A stretch of 64,000 bases of DNA from Periplaneta americana (Eukaryota > Arthropoda > Insecta > Blattodea > Blattidae), in the NCBI RefSeq assembly GCF_040183065.1, contig NC_091122.1, forward strand, positions 156,429,955-156,493,954. The letters are read 5' to 3'. The notes beneath the pieces are model-generated. The model saw only the letters and a program-made list of their open reading frames with translations. It made no database searches and was not told the DNA's origin. The position numbers and the translations under genes are program-made. Shown here piece after piece: positions 10,973-20,962 of this stretch; the first letter of the stretch is position 1, and each line of letters begins with the position of its first letter.

Positions 10973-11585
10973 GATCATCTTCTGTGGATAGTGTACACTA
11001 ACTTTTGTATAGGGTGTTGTGTGTTGAAGCGATAGAACTATTTTCTTGCAGTGCTTCTCTCTTCTCCGATGGCATTCTCCCTGTACATGGCACATGTTTC
11101 GAGCCGCCTCCGACACCTTTGCTCCTTTATTATACTCAAAACAGAATACTATGTAGGAAGTGTCTTTTTTGTCCACTTGACACTCCATCTTCTTTAACCC
11201 ACAAATAACACAAACTTTCTCCAAATCCCCAGAATTCAAGGCGTATTTACAAGCACAACATTCCAAATGACAAATGGTAAACAATCTCCGAACGCAAAGT
11301 TGTGATGAACGAAAATGCCACGAAATTATGCATCAACCTAATATTATTTAGCCAAAATTTGACACAAGTACCTATATACTTATATAGGGCTTTTTTTTTT
11401 CTGGAAAAAAAAAGGTGGTAGAACTGTGTGTAAAATAGGGTCTATTATAATGGACTGGGAGATGATTACTACCTACTGTACGGGAATTTTGTCGTTTTTA
11501 ACTCCTTTTCAACCAGCTTCAAGACTTTCAAGGCCTAAGCAGAATTCAAAGAAAAATTAATTATTCACACACTTCATGGTTTAAT
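10970..11585. other. No recognised gene
   Basis: ORFs here (for example 10913-11284 minus) are dominated by the adjacent AT repeat or lack family resemblance. No exon borders or repeat ends could be set. Confidence 0.35.
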
Positions 11586-11772
11586 CACAGTCTAGTATAT
11601 ACAGTCATGAAGCTTGAGTTGTGAGGGTACCGGCACTAGGAACAATAAACTGTGCTGGTACTATTTCACATTGTCTGTGATGAGGTGATAGTAGCAATCT
11701 TAGTGGTTAGCAACTATCTATGGATGCACATTCCCCACGTATTGAGCTTCGTGACTGTATATACTAGACTGT
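11586..11772. mobile_element. P-superfamily MITE with 8-bp target duplication
   Basis: A 187-bp element with ~31-bp inverted ends (CACAGTCTAGTATATACAGT at the left, mirrored ACTGTATATACTAGACTGT at the right). It is flanked by a perfect 8-bp duplication, GGTTTAAT (11578-11585, 11773-11780). The same ends (CACAGTCTA, ACAGTCGCGAAGCT) bound the larger element at 54160-55489, which encodes a THAP-like finger. Together with the 8-bp duplication this points to the P superfamily. Confidence 0.75.
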
Positions 11773-11780
11773 GGTTTAAT

Positions 11781-13065
11781 GATGAAACATTCAATAAAAA
11801 GGTGCCGGAACTCTGGCACATTCCACCAGAAAAAAAAGCTGATATAAGGTATCTTGTAGTACTCCCCAATAACAGCCAAACATAGTTGCTGGTAGTTTCA
11901 TTAAGAGTTTCGGTATATAAAAAAAAAAATGTCACCTAGAAATTCTCGAATTTAAATGCATGTCCATAGTTTCTGGATAGTGTGTGAAAATGTTCGTTCC
12001 ATAGCACAGAATGCTAGCCTTGCATGTACCATATTTAAAGAGCACTCACATCGTAACTTTCACTTACAGTTGCACACTCCAAAACTTGGTATTCACTTTT
12101 TTTTAACCTGGTACCAAGCTCAATTTTTCTTCAATATATCTGCATCTCTCTGACCATTTCGGAAAGGAGATTTGTGGATGTTTCTGGTTTTTTATTATGT
12201 CGCACAAAAAGCCTAGATATGAGTATATGAATGCCAAATATTTTTTTTAAATAATCGTCTTTCAGTAAATCTTTAAGTATCTCAATCAACGATGCATTGT
12301 TTCTGTCCAAATTATTCACAATAGACACAAAACTTTAAAATACTGGCAATTAGCTATATACTCCAGCATGTTACCAGTGTTACTATGGGCAGAAGAGAAG
12401 AAAAAGAACATCGGGATATTCCTGTTTAAAGAGATTAATTCTTGAAGCAACTTTAATTAACACTTTTTTCCCATTTGATGTTAACCTAGCCACGTTAGGA
12501 AAAAGAGTCGCATATTTTCACATAAGCCTAGCCTGTATAGAGTATTAACCGCATGGTCTATGTAACTTTTATAACTTTTGGAAAGCTTACTGAGAGACTT
12601 TCGGCTGCTCTTTTCATATATGCGTACATATTTATATTCTCTCACATTATGTACAATTTTATACACTCACACTTTAGATAATAAATTATTATATAGCATT
12701 GTTAATTAAAAAACAATTACATTGAAATAAAGTTGCACAGGACTTAGCTTTTTATTTCAAATTTACATAATATTTTTAAAAATATATAAAAACCAATACA
12801 TTTGTGGTGTGATACATTTATTTAAATAAAAGAAATTGGAAAATATGTTTTTATGTGAAATAAAATTCGGTTTAAACAGTCAGGAAGGTAAGGTCCGGAA
12901 TTTTGAACCAATGTATGAGTGCCTATGTTCGTTCGTACAAAAAATATTTGTTCACATAAGAATTCGCTCCCTAATTATATATTCCAAAAGCTTGAATGCT
13001 ATTCTGCTTCTATCTATAAAAAAAGTTTATTCATTATACTATATAAAACTTATTTTGTTTTATAG
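11781..13065. other. No recognised gene; possible 5' region of the 305-residue gene
   Basis: Only short ORFs without resemblance are seen. The sequence just before 13066 (ATTTTGTTTTATAG) looks like a splice acceptor, so a 5' untranslated exon of the gene may lie somewhere upstream. I could not place it. Confidence 0.35.
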
Positions 13066-13067
13066 AA

Positions 13068-16000
13068 ATGGATACTGAAGACAATGAGCAGCAGCAAATA
13101 AATCAAGCTAATGTGGTAAGTTTACAAGTAAGTTATATAAATGTACGAAAGTTCGTAAATTTCTTCATTTATAAAATATTCTTGAGTTTTCTTAATAGGT
13201 ATTTCATAGGTGTTAATATGAGGTATGAAAAATGTATCAGTATGTAACGTGAAGTTAAACTCTCCAATGTCATAACATTTGGGAATTAGGAAGATGGAGG
13301 TCCCATGTTTATAAATCTACACATAAGAGATAACCACTTTTCTTCAGAAAAAAAGAATTCATCCAATTATAATCCAGAGTCATTTTAAAAGCTTTAAAGA
13401 AATGTCAACCAACAGCATATCCTATCCTGGTTTTGAAGTATAGGTGTAGCCAAATGCTTAAAAAAAAAACTCGCATAAGAATATGAAACTGTAAAATTTG
13501 TGTGTAAAACTCTTTTTTTTTATTCAATGTTTTTTTTTTTCTAATGGCAGATATTTGACTTTTCGTTATTCACCCATATGAAGCCAGTTGTGTAGACCAA
13601 TTTATAGTCAGGCAACATTCAAAACATAGCACTTCTATTCTCGACTCACACATGACATCATTGTTCTACATGACTTAATCTCTACTCCAGTCTGACTGGT
13701 AGGAGAATTTGGTTTCTGCGCACTTTGAAATGTATGTTGCTGGGCTATACATATAGAGTCGTTCCTGAGGGTGTGCCATAAGATGGTGGTCTATGCTACA
13801 CCAGCTATGAGATGAGATGATGATAGAGATTTGTTGGGATGACACAGGGGAACCGGAGCTCCTGGAGAAAACCCATGTGACTTGAACCAGGGGCTTGCTC
13901 AACACAAGCTATAAATCGGAAGCACACCTGGGATCGAACCTGGGTCCACAGGATTATAAGTCCAGTGCTCTAGCCACTAGAACACCGTGATGGCATTCAG
14001 CTCAAATTTATTTACAGTGTTTATTTCGGAAGTCAGATTTGAATAAATTATTTTTAATCTTGTATTATAATTTGAGAGTTGGAAGGCAAATTTTCCTAAC
14101 TACAGTAAAACCCCGATAAGACGCTGTTCAAGGGACCGGGTGTAAACCGCGTATTAACTGGGACCACGTATTAGGCGGGTATACTAATTTTAACTTTTAT
14201 ACAGTATCTATTAGAATTTATCTTTATTGAAATACATGATCCATGAAAGGTAATATAGTATTACTCCATTATGTAATTACTGTACTGTACCGGTACGTCA
14301 AAGACATTTACAATATGTACTGTACTTAATTCTTTCGGAAAAAAAGTCATTTATAGTTGTTTGCCGTGTGCATGTTCTCCAAGTCCTCATGTTTACCACA
14401 CTTCAGTTTCCTGCGATTATATCCTCCCGACAACGTCACAACTGTAGTGATTGAGTCGCGATTTTTTATTATCATTCTTAATATCGATGATGGGATTCCT
14501 AATGAATCAGAGAGTTGTTTCTGAGTAAGAGTACTGTTCTCATCGTACTTTCGTAAGATATCCAATTTTTCCGACATAGAAAGCGCTTTTCATTTAACAC
14601 TCAATGTAATGACATTCACAGACACTTCAATACACTAAAGGACAACAAACTGCCCTGCAAAAATTTCCAGAATTTTATTACGGCCAAATGAGGAATGCTG
14701 TTTGAGAGAGAGGGTTAGCAAGAGGGTGAGGTATTGTCACTATATGTAGGCTTTAACCGCGCAGGTAAAGAGTCGATTAAGAGAGCGTGACAAGAGGGTG
14801 GGGTATAATAAGGTATGAAGTATGAAGGTTTAAATGTGCAGGTAAAGGGTCGAATACCAATACTTTTCAGGTTAATGGCACCAGTGAGTTCAGTGACCAA
14901 GATGTTTCATTGCTGTTGCAGTACATTGCTGAAAATTACATCGAAAATATTCCACAAAAACAGCGTATTATGCGGGACTTGAGCGCAACAAACGGGGTAT
15001 TTTATAAAGGCGTTATATATGAAATGTGCAGGGACCGGACAAAAAAAAGTGTATTCACGGGATAGCATAATAAGCGGGCGCGTCTTATCGAGGTTTTACT
15101 GTACCAAGAGAGAGAGAGACTTTATTTTTTACTTGCTTACAAATTGTTATTTTTCAGAGTGAAATCCGAAAAATGGTGAAAAATTTGGATCAGCATCATG
15201 GTTTGCAACTTGTTGATGCTGTACCCGTTCTTTTGAAATTATTCTGTACGGACAGTATGAACCTCAAGTCTCTTCATCTTAAGTCACTTATACAAGTTGG
15301 GTTCCATGTTCTGGAAGTAAGCTATATCAAGGACAATGAGAGCAATGAATTTTCAGCACGACTGCTTACCCTACTATTGAATTCATCAGAAAATGAAGAC
15401 AGAGAAGTGGAAAGGAGCAAGAAAATATATATTTTTGCAGCATGGTGCAACTCAGGTACGTCCACATCTCAACATGAATATCAAAATATCCTCAGTTTAC
15501 AATTGAAATTATATAAGATAACTAATGCGCAAAGCTTGCCAATAGTCATTAAATACATGCAGCATAATTTGATGATTCTTCAACAATACTTACTGGTCAT
15601 AATCCATTAACAAACACAGGGTCCTTCATATAATGATACTTCTATCGCACCCCGCCATTTCTACAGTAGTAACTTCAGCTTCTAAAATTTGTTTAGGAGT
15701 GAAAATGTTTATAAACAACAAAAATGAATACAGATGCATCTTACTTATGTCACAAGAGATATTCAAAGTGTCCTTCTTCTGTTTCAGTACATTTTTAACA
15801 TCTCTCAAAATTGAATAATTTTGAGGGAAAAATTGTTCCGGAGCCGGGTATCGAACCCGGGACCTTTGGTTTAACGTACCAACACTCTACCACTGAGCTA
15901 CTCGGGAACTCTAACCGTCACCGATCCAATTTTTCCCTCTATATCCACAGACCTCAAAGTGGGCCGACAACCGTCAAGCAACCAACTTCGAGTGCACACT

Positions 16001-19000
16001 AACTCCGTGTGACTTAAATTGTGGTTTTCTGTTAACGAACAGTGACAAAGTTCCCGAGTAGCTCAGTGGTAGAGCGTTGGTACGTTAAACCAAAGGTCCC
16101 GGGTTCGATACCCGGCTCCGGAACAATTTTTCCCTCAAAATTATTCAAATCAACTTTACAGGGAGTTATACCTTAAATCTTGATTTGCATCTCTCAAAAT
16201 TGTTCTGATATACTTATATATATATATTATTTTAATGTACTGAAGTACATATGATATTTCCATGCAGATATTCTGCGTCATCATACGATGAAAGAGTAAT
16301 AGAACGGAGAAAAATTCCCTCCGGCACCGGGATTTGAACCCGGGTTTTCAGCACGTAGAGCTGAAAACCCGGGTTCAAATCCGGCGCCGGAGGGAATTTT
16401 TCTCCGTTCCATTACTCTTTCATCACTCAAATACTTGGCTGATCTCTTCTTGCAGAATGTTCCTTTAACTTGTCAGATATTTTTTTCCACTTTTTCTATA
16501 ACTTATAACTGCAAAAACTTTCATATTTTGTTAGCTTCATTTTATTACAAGGTCGGTACTAGGCGATAGGTCTCTCTATAATAAAGATAGTATTGTTATA
16601 ATTCGAACATGCCGCATTACCAAACACAGGGATTATATGTTGTTGTTGTTTTCTAATGCCAGGTGTTTGACAGAGTCATTTGATCTCTTGCACTCCAATA
16701 TTTTTCAAAGATATTATGGTCGGCCACTGAAGCACAGATTTTGAGGTGTTCTGAATCCATTGAAAATGGCAAGTTGTAGCCAATTTAAGTAAACACCATA
16801 TTTTAACGTTTTGGTGGCTACTTCATTCACACACAACCCCCAGAATGTCTGGAGGACCACACCTGCTGTTGGTCGACGGGTCCATTGGACCTAGCTGGGA
16901 GATCTTGTTGATCACCAGCTTTCCCTCCTTAAGCCACAGAAGGACGATTTTAGTGCCATAGCAGGTCAACACTAGGAACAGAAAAGTAGAAAGAGGAGGA
17001 AGGAAAGTGAAATGAATGCTCTAATGCCGTTGGGGTCGAAGAAAGTAAGAGTTCAGTCAGAGGACTGGATAGGAAAGGGTAAAGAGGGAATTAGGTATTG
17101 AATAGAGGAAAATTATACCAAATTCAGTCATTAACTCATCATTATATTGAAGGAGGGGTAGGAAGAAGGAAGACTATACCTTATGTCGATGTAGATTTTG
17201 TTACTCTGACAGTTAAAAATTAGAGAAGGGAAAGCGATTATGGATAAAAAAGTACTCAAATCTAAATATGTCATTTTTTGAAAAAGCTCAAAGGTGTGGG
17301 TTTCAAACCCAGTAAACCTCCCCCCTTCCTTTGCATACGTACCTGCTTGAATTGCAGAGAAAATTTTATCATTCATAATAGCAGTACAAACACACGGCAA
17401 ACAAAAATAACAAATTTTTTTCATATGAAATTAGCTCCTAAGTATTTGCATTTTGTTCTGTAACTAGGCCTAATGCACAATATAATATGTTTCCTATGAA
17501 GTGGTGTCTGAATTGTTTTCCCCATTTCATAAATAATTTCCCATGTATAGCGCTGTCCTGCTTATAACACTTTAAGGTCACAGTCTCTTGACGAGCATAT
17601 TAATGGGGTTATACTGTATGCAGTCAATAAGAGCACATGAACACCTTGTTTCCATTAATGCACGACTAGTTTTATTATTTAATACCGTATTGGCATAGTG
17701 GGGATGTATAATATCAGAATCGAGTATTTTAAACTTCCCGCATCTTGCATAAACTTCTTATGTAATATATTATTTCAATGTACCGAAGTACATATGATAT
17801 TTCCATGCAGATATTCTGCATCATCATACGATGAAAGAGTAATGGAAATATCATATGTACTTCGGTACATTGAAATAATATATGATATGCGTAAATCACG
17901 AAGTGATTTAAGACGGCGCCTATTCCGTCGGATCCCGGCCAACTAGTCACTCATAACGAGTGCACCTCAGCACATGTGTGGACTTCGGTCCTATGTTCAG
18001 TTCCATTACTCTTTCATCATATGATGACGCAGAATATCTGCATGGAAATATCATATGTACTTCGGTACATTGAAATGATATATGATATGCGTAAATCACG
18101 AAGTGATTTAAGACGGCGCCTATTCCGTCGGATCCCGGCCAACTAGTCACTCATAACAAGTGCACCTCAGCACATGTGTGGACTTCGGTCCTATGTTCAT
18201 AGACATCTATGACGTAGTGCAGAGGGCGGCCACTAGAGGGAACCCAAGAGTTGGAACTCAATCAGAGACAATTCTGTCCGACGTCGGGGTTGTATCCAGT
18301 GTGGCTTAGTGGATAAAGCATCAGCACATAGAGCTGAAAACCCGAGTTCAAATCCCGGCGCCGGAGAGAATTTTTCTCCGTTCCATTACTCTTCTTATGT
18401 AAACTAGGCAACATCCGTTCACGTACAAGCCGTGCTCTTTCCAAGAAGGTTACAGGAATTTCACGCATGCGCGGGAGAAAATTGTCTCCCGCTGGCCGCT
18501 TATGACTCATCAAGAGCACAAAGCGTTAAGTGAACAGTGAATCTATCCTACAGATGTCAGGTGCATCGATGCTATCGTTCACGTGCTATATCTCAAGGAA
18601 GAAATTTAATAGTCTGTATTTTAGCCTGTAGGTGTCCGCATGTCACTGTCGGAACGTTTACTTTATGTGGATGTGTGTACAGTGCTGCTACGAGAGTGTA
18701 GTTTGTGAATTACTATACTTCAGTGTCAGCATAATAGCATAGTTTGGCTTTCAAATGTGTTGGCTGAATGTAGTGGTGGTATGAATTTAAGTATCTGTAT
18801 GGTAGTGTATAATATTTAAGAATAATATTTACTGGCATGTATTTATAGTAATCAATCTGTGAATAGGATTACTGTACAGTACTGGTATAGGCTATAGTGT
18901 ATCAGTGTGTTGTGAACCAAAATATACAATATTACTGAACATACGCTTTTGTAAATAATGGCATTGTGGTATGTATTAATACCTCTGAGGTGATAAAAGA

Positions 19001-19664
19001 GAGATTGAAAGAAGGGAATAGATGTTATTGGGCACTTCTCCAATTAATGAGATCTAGACACCTTTTGAAGGCAGGAAAAATAAAGATATACAGAACTGTG
19101 TTGAGACCAATTGTCACCTATGCATCGGAAACCTGGTCTATGCTTAAGGAAGACGAAAATAGAATTGCTATTTGGGAAAGAAAAATTTTAAGGAGAATAT
19201 ATGGACCAAAATTAGTAAACGGAGAATGGAGATTGCGATACAATAGCGAGTTGTACGAGTTGTATGGTAAACCTTCAATATTGGGGGAAATAAAAAGCTC
19301 AAGATTAAAATGGCTGGGCCATGTGGAAAGAAGAGAAGAGGACTCATTACTACACAGGATATATAGAGGAAATCCAGGAGGAAGAAGACGCACAGGGAGA
19401 CCTAGAAAGACATGGATGAAAGATGTGGAGGAGGATATGAAGGAGCTGGGGATCCGAACATGGAGGAGGCGTGCCCGGGACAGGAATGATTGGGCTTCAC
19501 TTTTTAGGCAGGCTTTAGTCCTACAAGGGCTGTAATGCCACAGATGATGGTATGTATTAATTTTTAGCAAATGTAAACAATGAACTCTGTTCAAGTAATT
19601 TAGAACAGTAAAGAACTGGGTAAACTGGCTTACCAGGAAAAATTGGAAATAAAAAGACTGGGTT

Positions 19665-19697
<33 letters not shown>

Positions 19698-20796
19698 GTT
19701 CTTTTGAATTTATATACGGTTTTTTCGATAGTGAAACATTGGAATCATGACATTTTATATTAGGCTAAACGTACGATTTCAAATTCTCTTCGATTTTGGA
19801 ACACAAAATTGTGAACACATATAATATTTTATCACGAGCCGCCACTGACTGTATGTCAACCTGAAAATCAGACTCTCAAATACAATAAAATCCCTCTGTT
19901 GTGACTCAAACTTAACCCTGACCTTAACCCAATCGAGTACATGTGGGGTATCTTAATTATTTTTTCTTCTGTTCTTCCTAATAACAGACTGCAGGACAAT
20001 TATCCTATTTGTTGCCTAGGGACCCAGGATAGTGCTTAAAAATGATGACAGCATTAAAGCATATTAATTTTTCTAACAGTAAAGAACTTTGGAATTAAAA
20101 ATAAACAAAAAGATAACTTTTTTAAGAACGGCTGGAATACAGTAATTATATCACGTGAAGGTGAAGAATTTGAGTGTATGTACTGCTGATTTTGAAATGT
20201 TACAAATTATCTTTATCTTTACAGAAACCATTTCAATGCCACTTCACCTGCATGAGAGAATAGCACCAATATGGAAAAATTATCTTCAAGAAATTCTCTT
20301 CAATCTGGTAGCTGAATTTCATTCAACATGTCATAACGAACATCAGCAACAGTTAGACAAGATATTCACTTCACCAGATGTAATCATTTTTTTGAATATT
20401 TGTCGCCATTCACCGCTGATATTTCAAGCTACTGTTACAACATTCACTAATTTTCTTATAAACATGAATGGTTGTTCAATAATCGTATCTCTTATGAGTG
20501 AATTTATTAAACTAGTGGAGTATCACTGTAAAGAAAGTTTACCATCACTATTTCCAAAGAAATATAAAGAACTCGTTTCATACTTACGGTTAAATCCAGA
20601 TATCAACAATAGTTTTGATGAATATGGTGGTGATTTTAAGAAGCAACATGTACTGGAGCTCTTGGTTACAGCTTTTAGAGAAGAAAAATATAATGGTCTG
20701 ACTTTAGTGAGTTGTTTTCCAGCTTGGCTTTTCCATCTAGTTAAGTATTATTCTGAAGAATATGACAGAAAATTCTTCAGTGACTTCTGCTTCTAA
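13068..20796 (+). CDS. Unrecognised 305-residue protein, three coding exons
   Basis: Coding exons are 13068-13115, 15158-15455 and 20225-20796. Exon 1 (MDTEDNEQQQINQANV) follows a TTTTATAG acceptor-like site and ends at GTAAGT in phase 0. Exon 2 starts after TTTTTCAG in phase 0 and ends CAG/GTACGT in phase 1. Exon 3 starts after CTTTACAG and supplies the two missing codon bases. The joined frame is open for 305 codons to TAA, which is hard to obtain by chance. The protein has an acidic, Gln-rich start and then leucine-rich amphipathic helices (HHGLQLVDAVPVLLKLF, LLTLLL, FQATVTTFTNFLI). Near the end come KKQHVLELLVTAFREE and a tryptophan-containing hydrophobic helix. There is no signal peptide or zinc motif. 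An alpha-helical scaffold is plausible; the family is unknown. The introns (2.0 and 4.8 kb) are packed with transposons and fold-back repeats. Confidence 0.75.
13690..13990 (-). mobile_element. tRNA-derived SINE in intron 1
   Basis: On the minus strand a tRNA-like head (A box TCTAGTGGCTAGAGC near 13980, B box GGTTCGATCCC near 13935) is followed by a body of about 220 bp running to about 13690. The anticodon position reads TAT. Target duplications could not be fixed, so the low-coordinate border is approximate. Confidence 0.6.
14103..15101 (-). mobile_element. Pogo/Tigger-like element in intron 1
   Basis: Inverted ends CAGTAAAACCCCGATAAGAC (14103) and the mirror GTCTTATCGAGGTTTTACTG (to 15101) match with one mismatch. 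TA flanks both sides (14101-14102, 15102-15103). It holds one short HTH-encoding ORF on the minus strand and no DDE domain, so it is internally deleted. It ends 56 bp before exon 2. Confidence 0.85.
14347..14577 (-). pseudogene. Pogo-type transposase N-terminal HTH fragment
   Basis: 76 codons starting MSEKLDILRKYDENSTLTQKQ followed by SLGIPSSILRMIIKNRDSI: the Pipsqueak/CENP-B-like helix-turn-helix that pogo and Tigger transposases use to bind their own ends. The reading continues through GGYNRRKLKCGKHEDLEN, a typical linker, then runs out. The second DNA-binding domain and the DDE nuclease are missing, so it cannot transpose. The reading frame itself is undamaged. Confidence 0.75.
15158..15455 (+). 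CDS. Exon 2 of the unrecognised 305-residue gene
   Basis: It encodes SEIRKMVKNLDQHHGLQLVD through IFAAWCNS and the first base of the next codon. The open frame reads past the donor to 15610, but CAG/GTACGT at 15455-15461 gives the only phase that joins exon 3 correctly. Codon use is less AT-skewed than the intron around it, and charged and hydrophobic residues alternate as in helices. Confidence 0.75.
15814..16187. mobile_element. tRNA-like snap-back element (copy A), intron 2
   Basis: Two near-identical 98-bp arms (15812-15909 and 16050-16147, one mismatch seen) face each other around about 140 bp. Each arm contains a full tRNA-like module: D arm GCTCAGTGGTAGAGC, anticodon arm TTGGT/ACCAA with loop ACGTTAA, T arm CCGGG/CCCGG with TTCGATA, and an acceptor stem with one C-C clash. 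A unique 3' tail follows the right arm (to GATTTGCAT). A perfect 15-bp direct repeat CATCTCTCAAAATTG flanks the unit (15799-15813, 16188-16202). No protein is encoded. Confidence 0.8.
16216..16430. mobile_element. tRNA-half palindrome (copy C), intron 2
   Basis: From about 16286 to 16415 the sequence folds into a hairpin with arms of roughly 55 bp and a 9-base loop (CACGTAGAG). The arms run from the anticodon stem through the T arm (GGGTTCAAATCC) to GAATTTTTCTCCGTTCC. The left flank (16216-16285) matches the inverted left part of the related unit at 17765-17841. It is a snap-back version of the element at 18000-18395. Confidence 0.75.
16640..17080. mobile_element. LINE 3' fragment with inverted 5' part (twin priming)
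   Basis: 16640-16757 matches the minus-strand 3' terminus of the LINE at 25389-25530. From 16758 the sequence switches strand and matches, in the opposite orientation, a more 5' part of the same LINE (25770-26070). About 240 bp between the two matched parts is missing. This 3' piece plus inverted 5' piece is the classic outcome of twin priming during LINE insertion. Confidence 0.7.
17081..17760. other. Intron sequence, nothing recognised
   Basis: Part of intron 2 of the 305-residue gene. Short ORFs here show no resemblance and no usable splice sites. Confidence 0.4.
17765..17883. repeat. Perfect 42-bp inverted repeat
   Basis: The arms at 17765-17806 and 17842-17883 are exact mirror images around a 35-bp loop. 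They contain the smaller palindrome GTACCGAAGTAC (or GTACTTCGGTAC). The structure forms the left border of the duplicated unit described next. Confidence 0.85.
17842..18199 (+). repeat. Two direct 158-bp copies, exact 200-bp period
   Basis: 17842-17999 and 18042-18199 differ at only two positions (A/G near 17879, G/A near 17977). Each contains GATATGCGTAAATCACGAAG and a GGCGCC/GGATCC-rich segment and ends CCTATGTTCA. The 42 bp between the copies is the start of the tRNA-bearing element that continues to 18395. Confidence 0.9.
18000..18395 (+). mobile_element. Element with 3'-terminal tRNA-like module (copy D)
   Basis: It starts GTTCCATTACTCTTTCATC and ends with the same GTTCCATTACTCTT. Just before the end lies a tRNA-like module (18300-18365) with D-arm-like GGCTTAGTGGATAAAGC, anticodon stem CAGC/GCTG and T-arm GAGTTCAAATCC. 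Having the module at the 3' end, not the 5' head, sets it apart from ordinary tRNA SINEs. The shared termini would fit head-to-tail multimers or a circular intermediate. Confidence 0.65.
18396..18966. other. Intron sequence, nothing recognised
   Basis: No repeat ends or exons found between the tRNA-bearing element and the LINE fragment at 18981. Confidence 0.4.
18981..19547 (+). mobile_element. 5'-truncated LINE (GAT-tail RTE-like family), intron 2
   Basis: 567 bp flanked by a perfect 14-bp target duplication TGGTATGTATTAAT (18967-18980, 19548-19561). The frame open through 19535 ends RDRNDWASLFRQALVLQGL. It carries the C-terminal RT thumb and the LKWLGHVERR and GRPRKTW motifs typical of RTE-like elements. 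The 3' end is a short GATGATGG. The same family, with a longer GAT tail, occupies 62136-64000 on the other strand. The open frame is a truncated fragment without the YADD palm, so it is inactive. Confidence 0.85.
19667..19694. repeat. (ATT)n microsatellite
   Basis: Short ATT run in intron 2 of the 305-residue gene. Confidence 0.9.
19897..19951 (+). repeat. 55-bp Tc1-derived repeat, upstream copy
   Basis: Identical over 55 bp to 20963-21017. One frame reads LKLNPDLNPIEYMWGI, the region around the last catalytic residue of Tc1 transposases (PDLNPIExxW). It lies in intron 2, 274 bp before the terminal exon. Confidence 0.85.
20225..20796 (+). CDS. Terminal exon of the unrecognised 305-residue gene
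   Basis: It begins after the pyrimidine-rich acceptor TTATCTTTATCTTTACAG and reads ETISMPLHLHERIAPIWKN onward for 190 residues to TAA at 20794-20796. No AATAAA signal lies in the following 160 bp; a Tc1-like relic begins near 20963, so the 3' untranslated region is short or runs into transposon DNA. This exon sits between two copies of an identical 55-bp Tc1-derived sequence (19897-19951 and 20963-21017). Confidence 0.8.
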
Positions 20797-20962
20797 TACT
20801 CTCAGAGAGAATTAACGTTACTGTTGTATAGTTCAAGTGATTTATGCAAATTCTCGAAATATTAATTTAATTTTGTAACTGTTAACAAGTGGGTGCAATC
20901 TTTCTCTCGTAATATACACTGCAGCTGTAACAAAATAGTTCTTGAGGGACAAATCAATCGTT

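Noticed and set aside
12131-12328. Minus-strand ORF MSIVNNLDRNNAS...
   Set aside because: No family resemblance, no splice or promoter context, length within chance for AT-rich DNA.
13068-20796. Naming the 305-residue protein (for example as a MEI4-like meiotic factor, from a C-terminal FP-plus-hydrophobic helix)
   Set aside because: The resemblance is a few residues only and could be chance, so no symbol was given.
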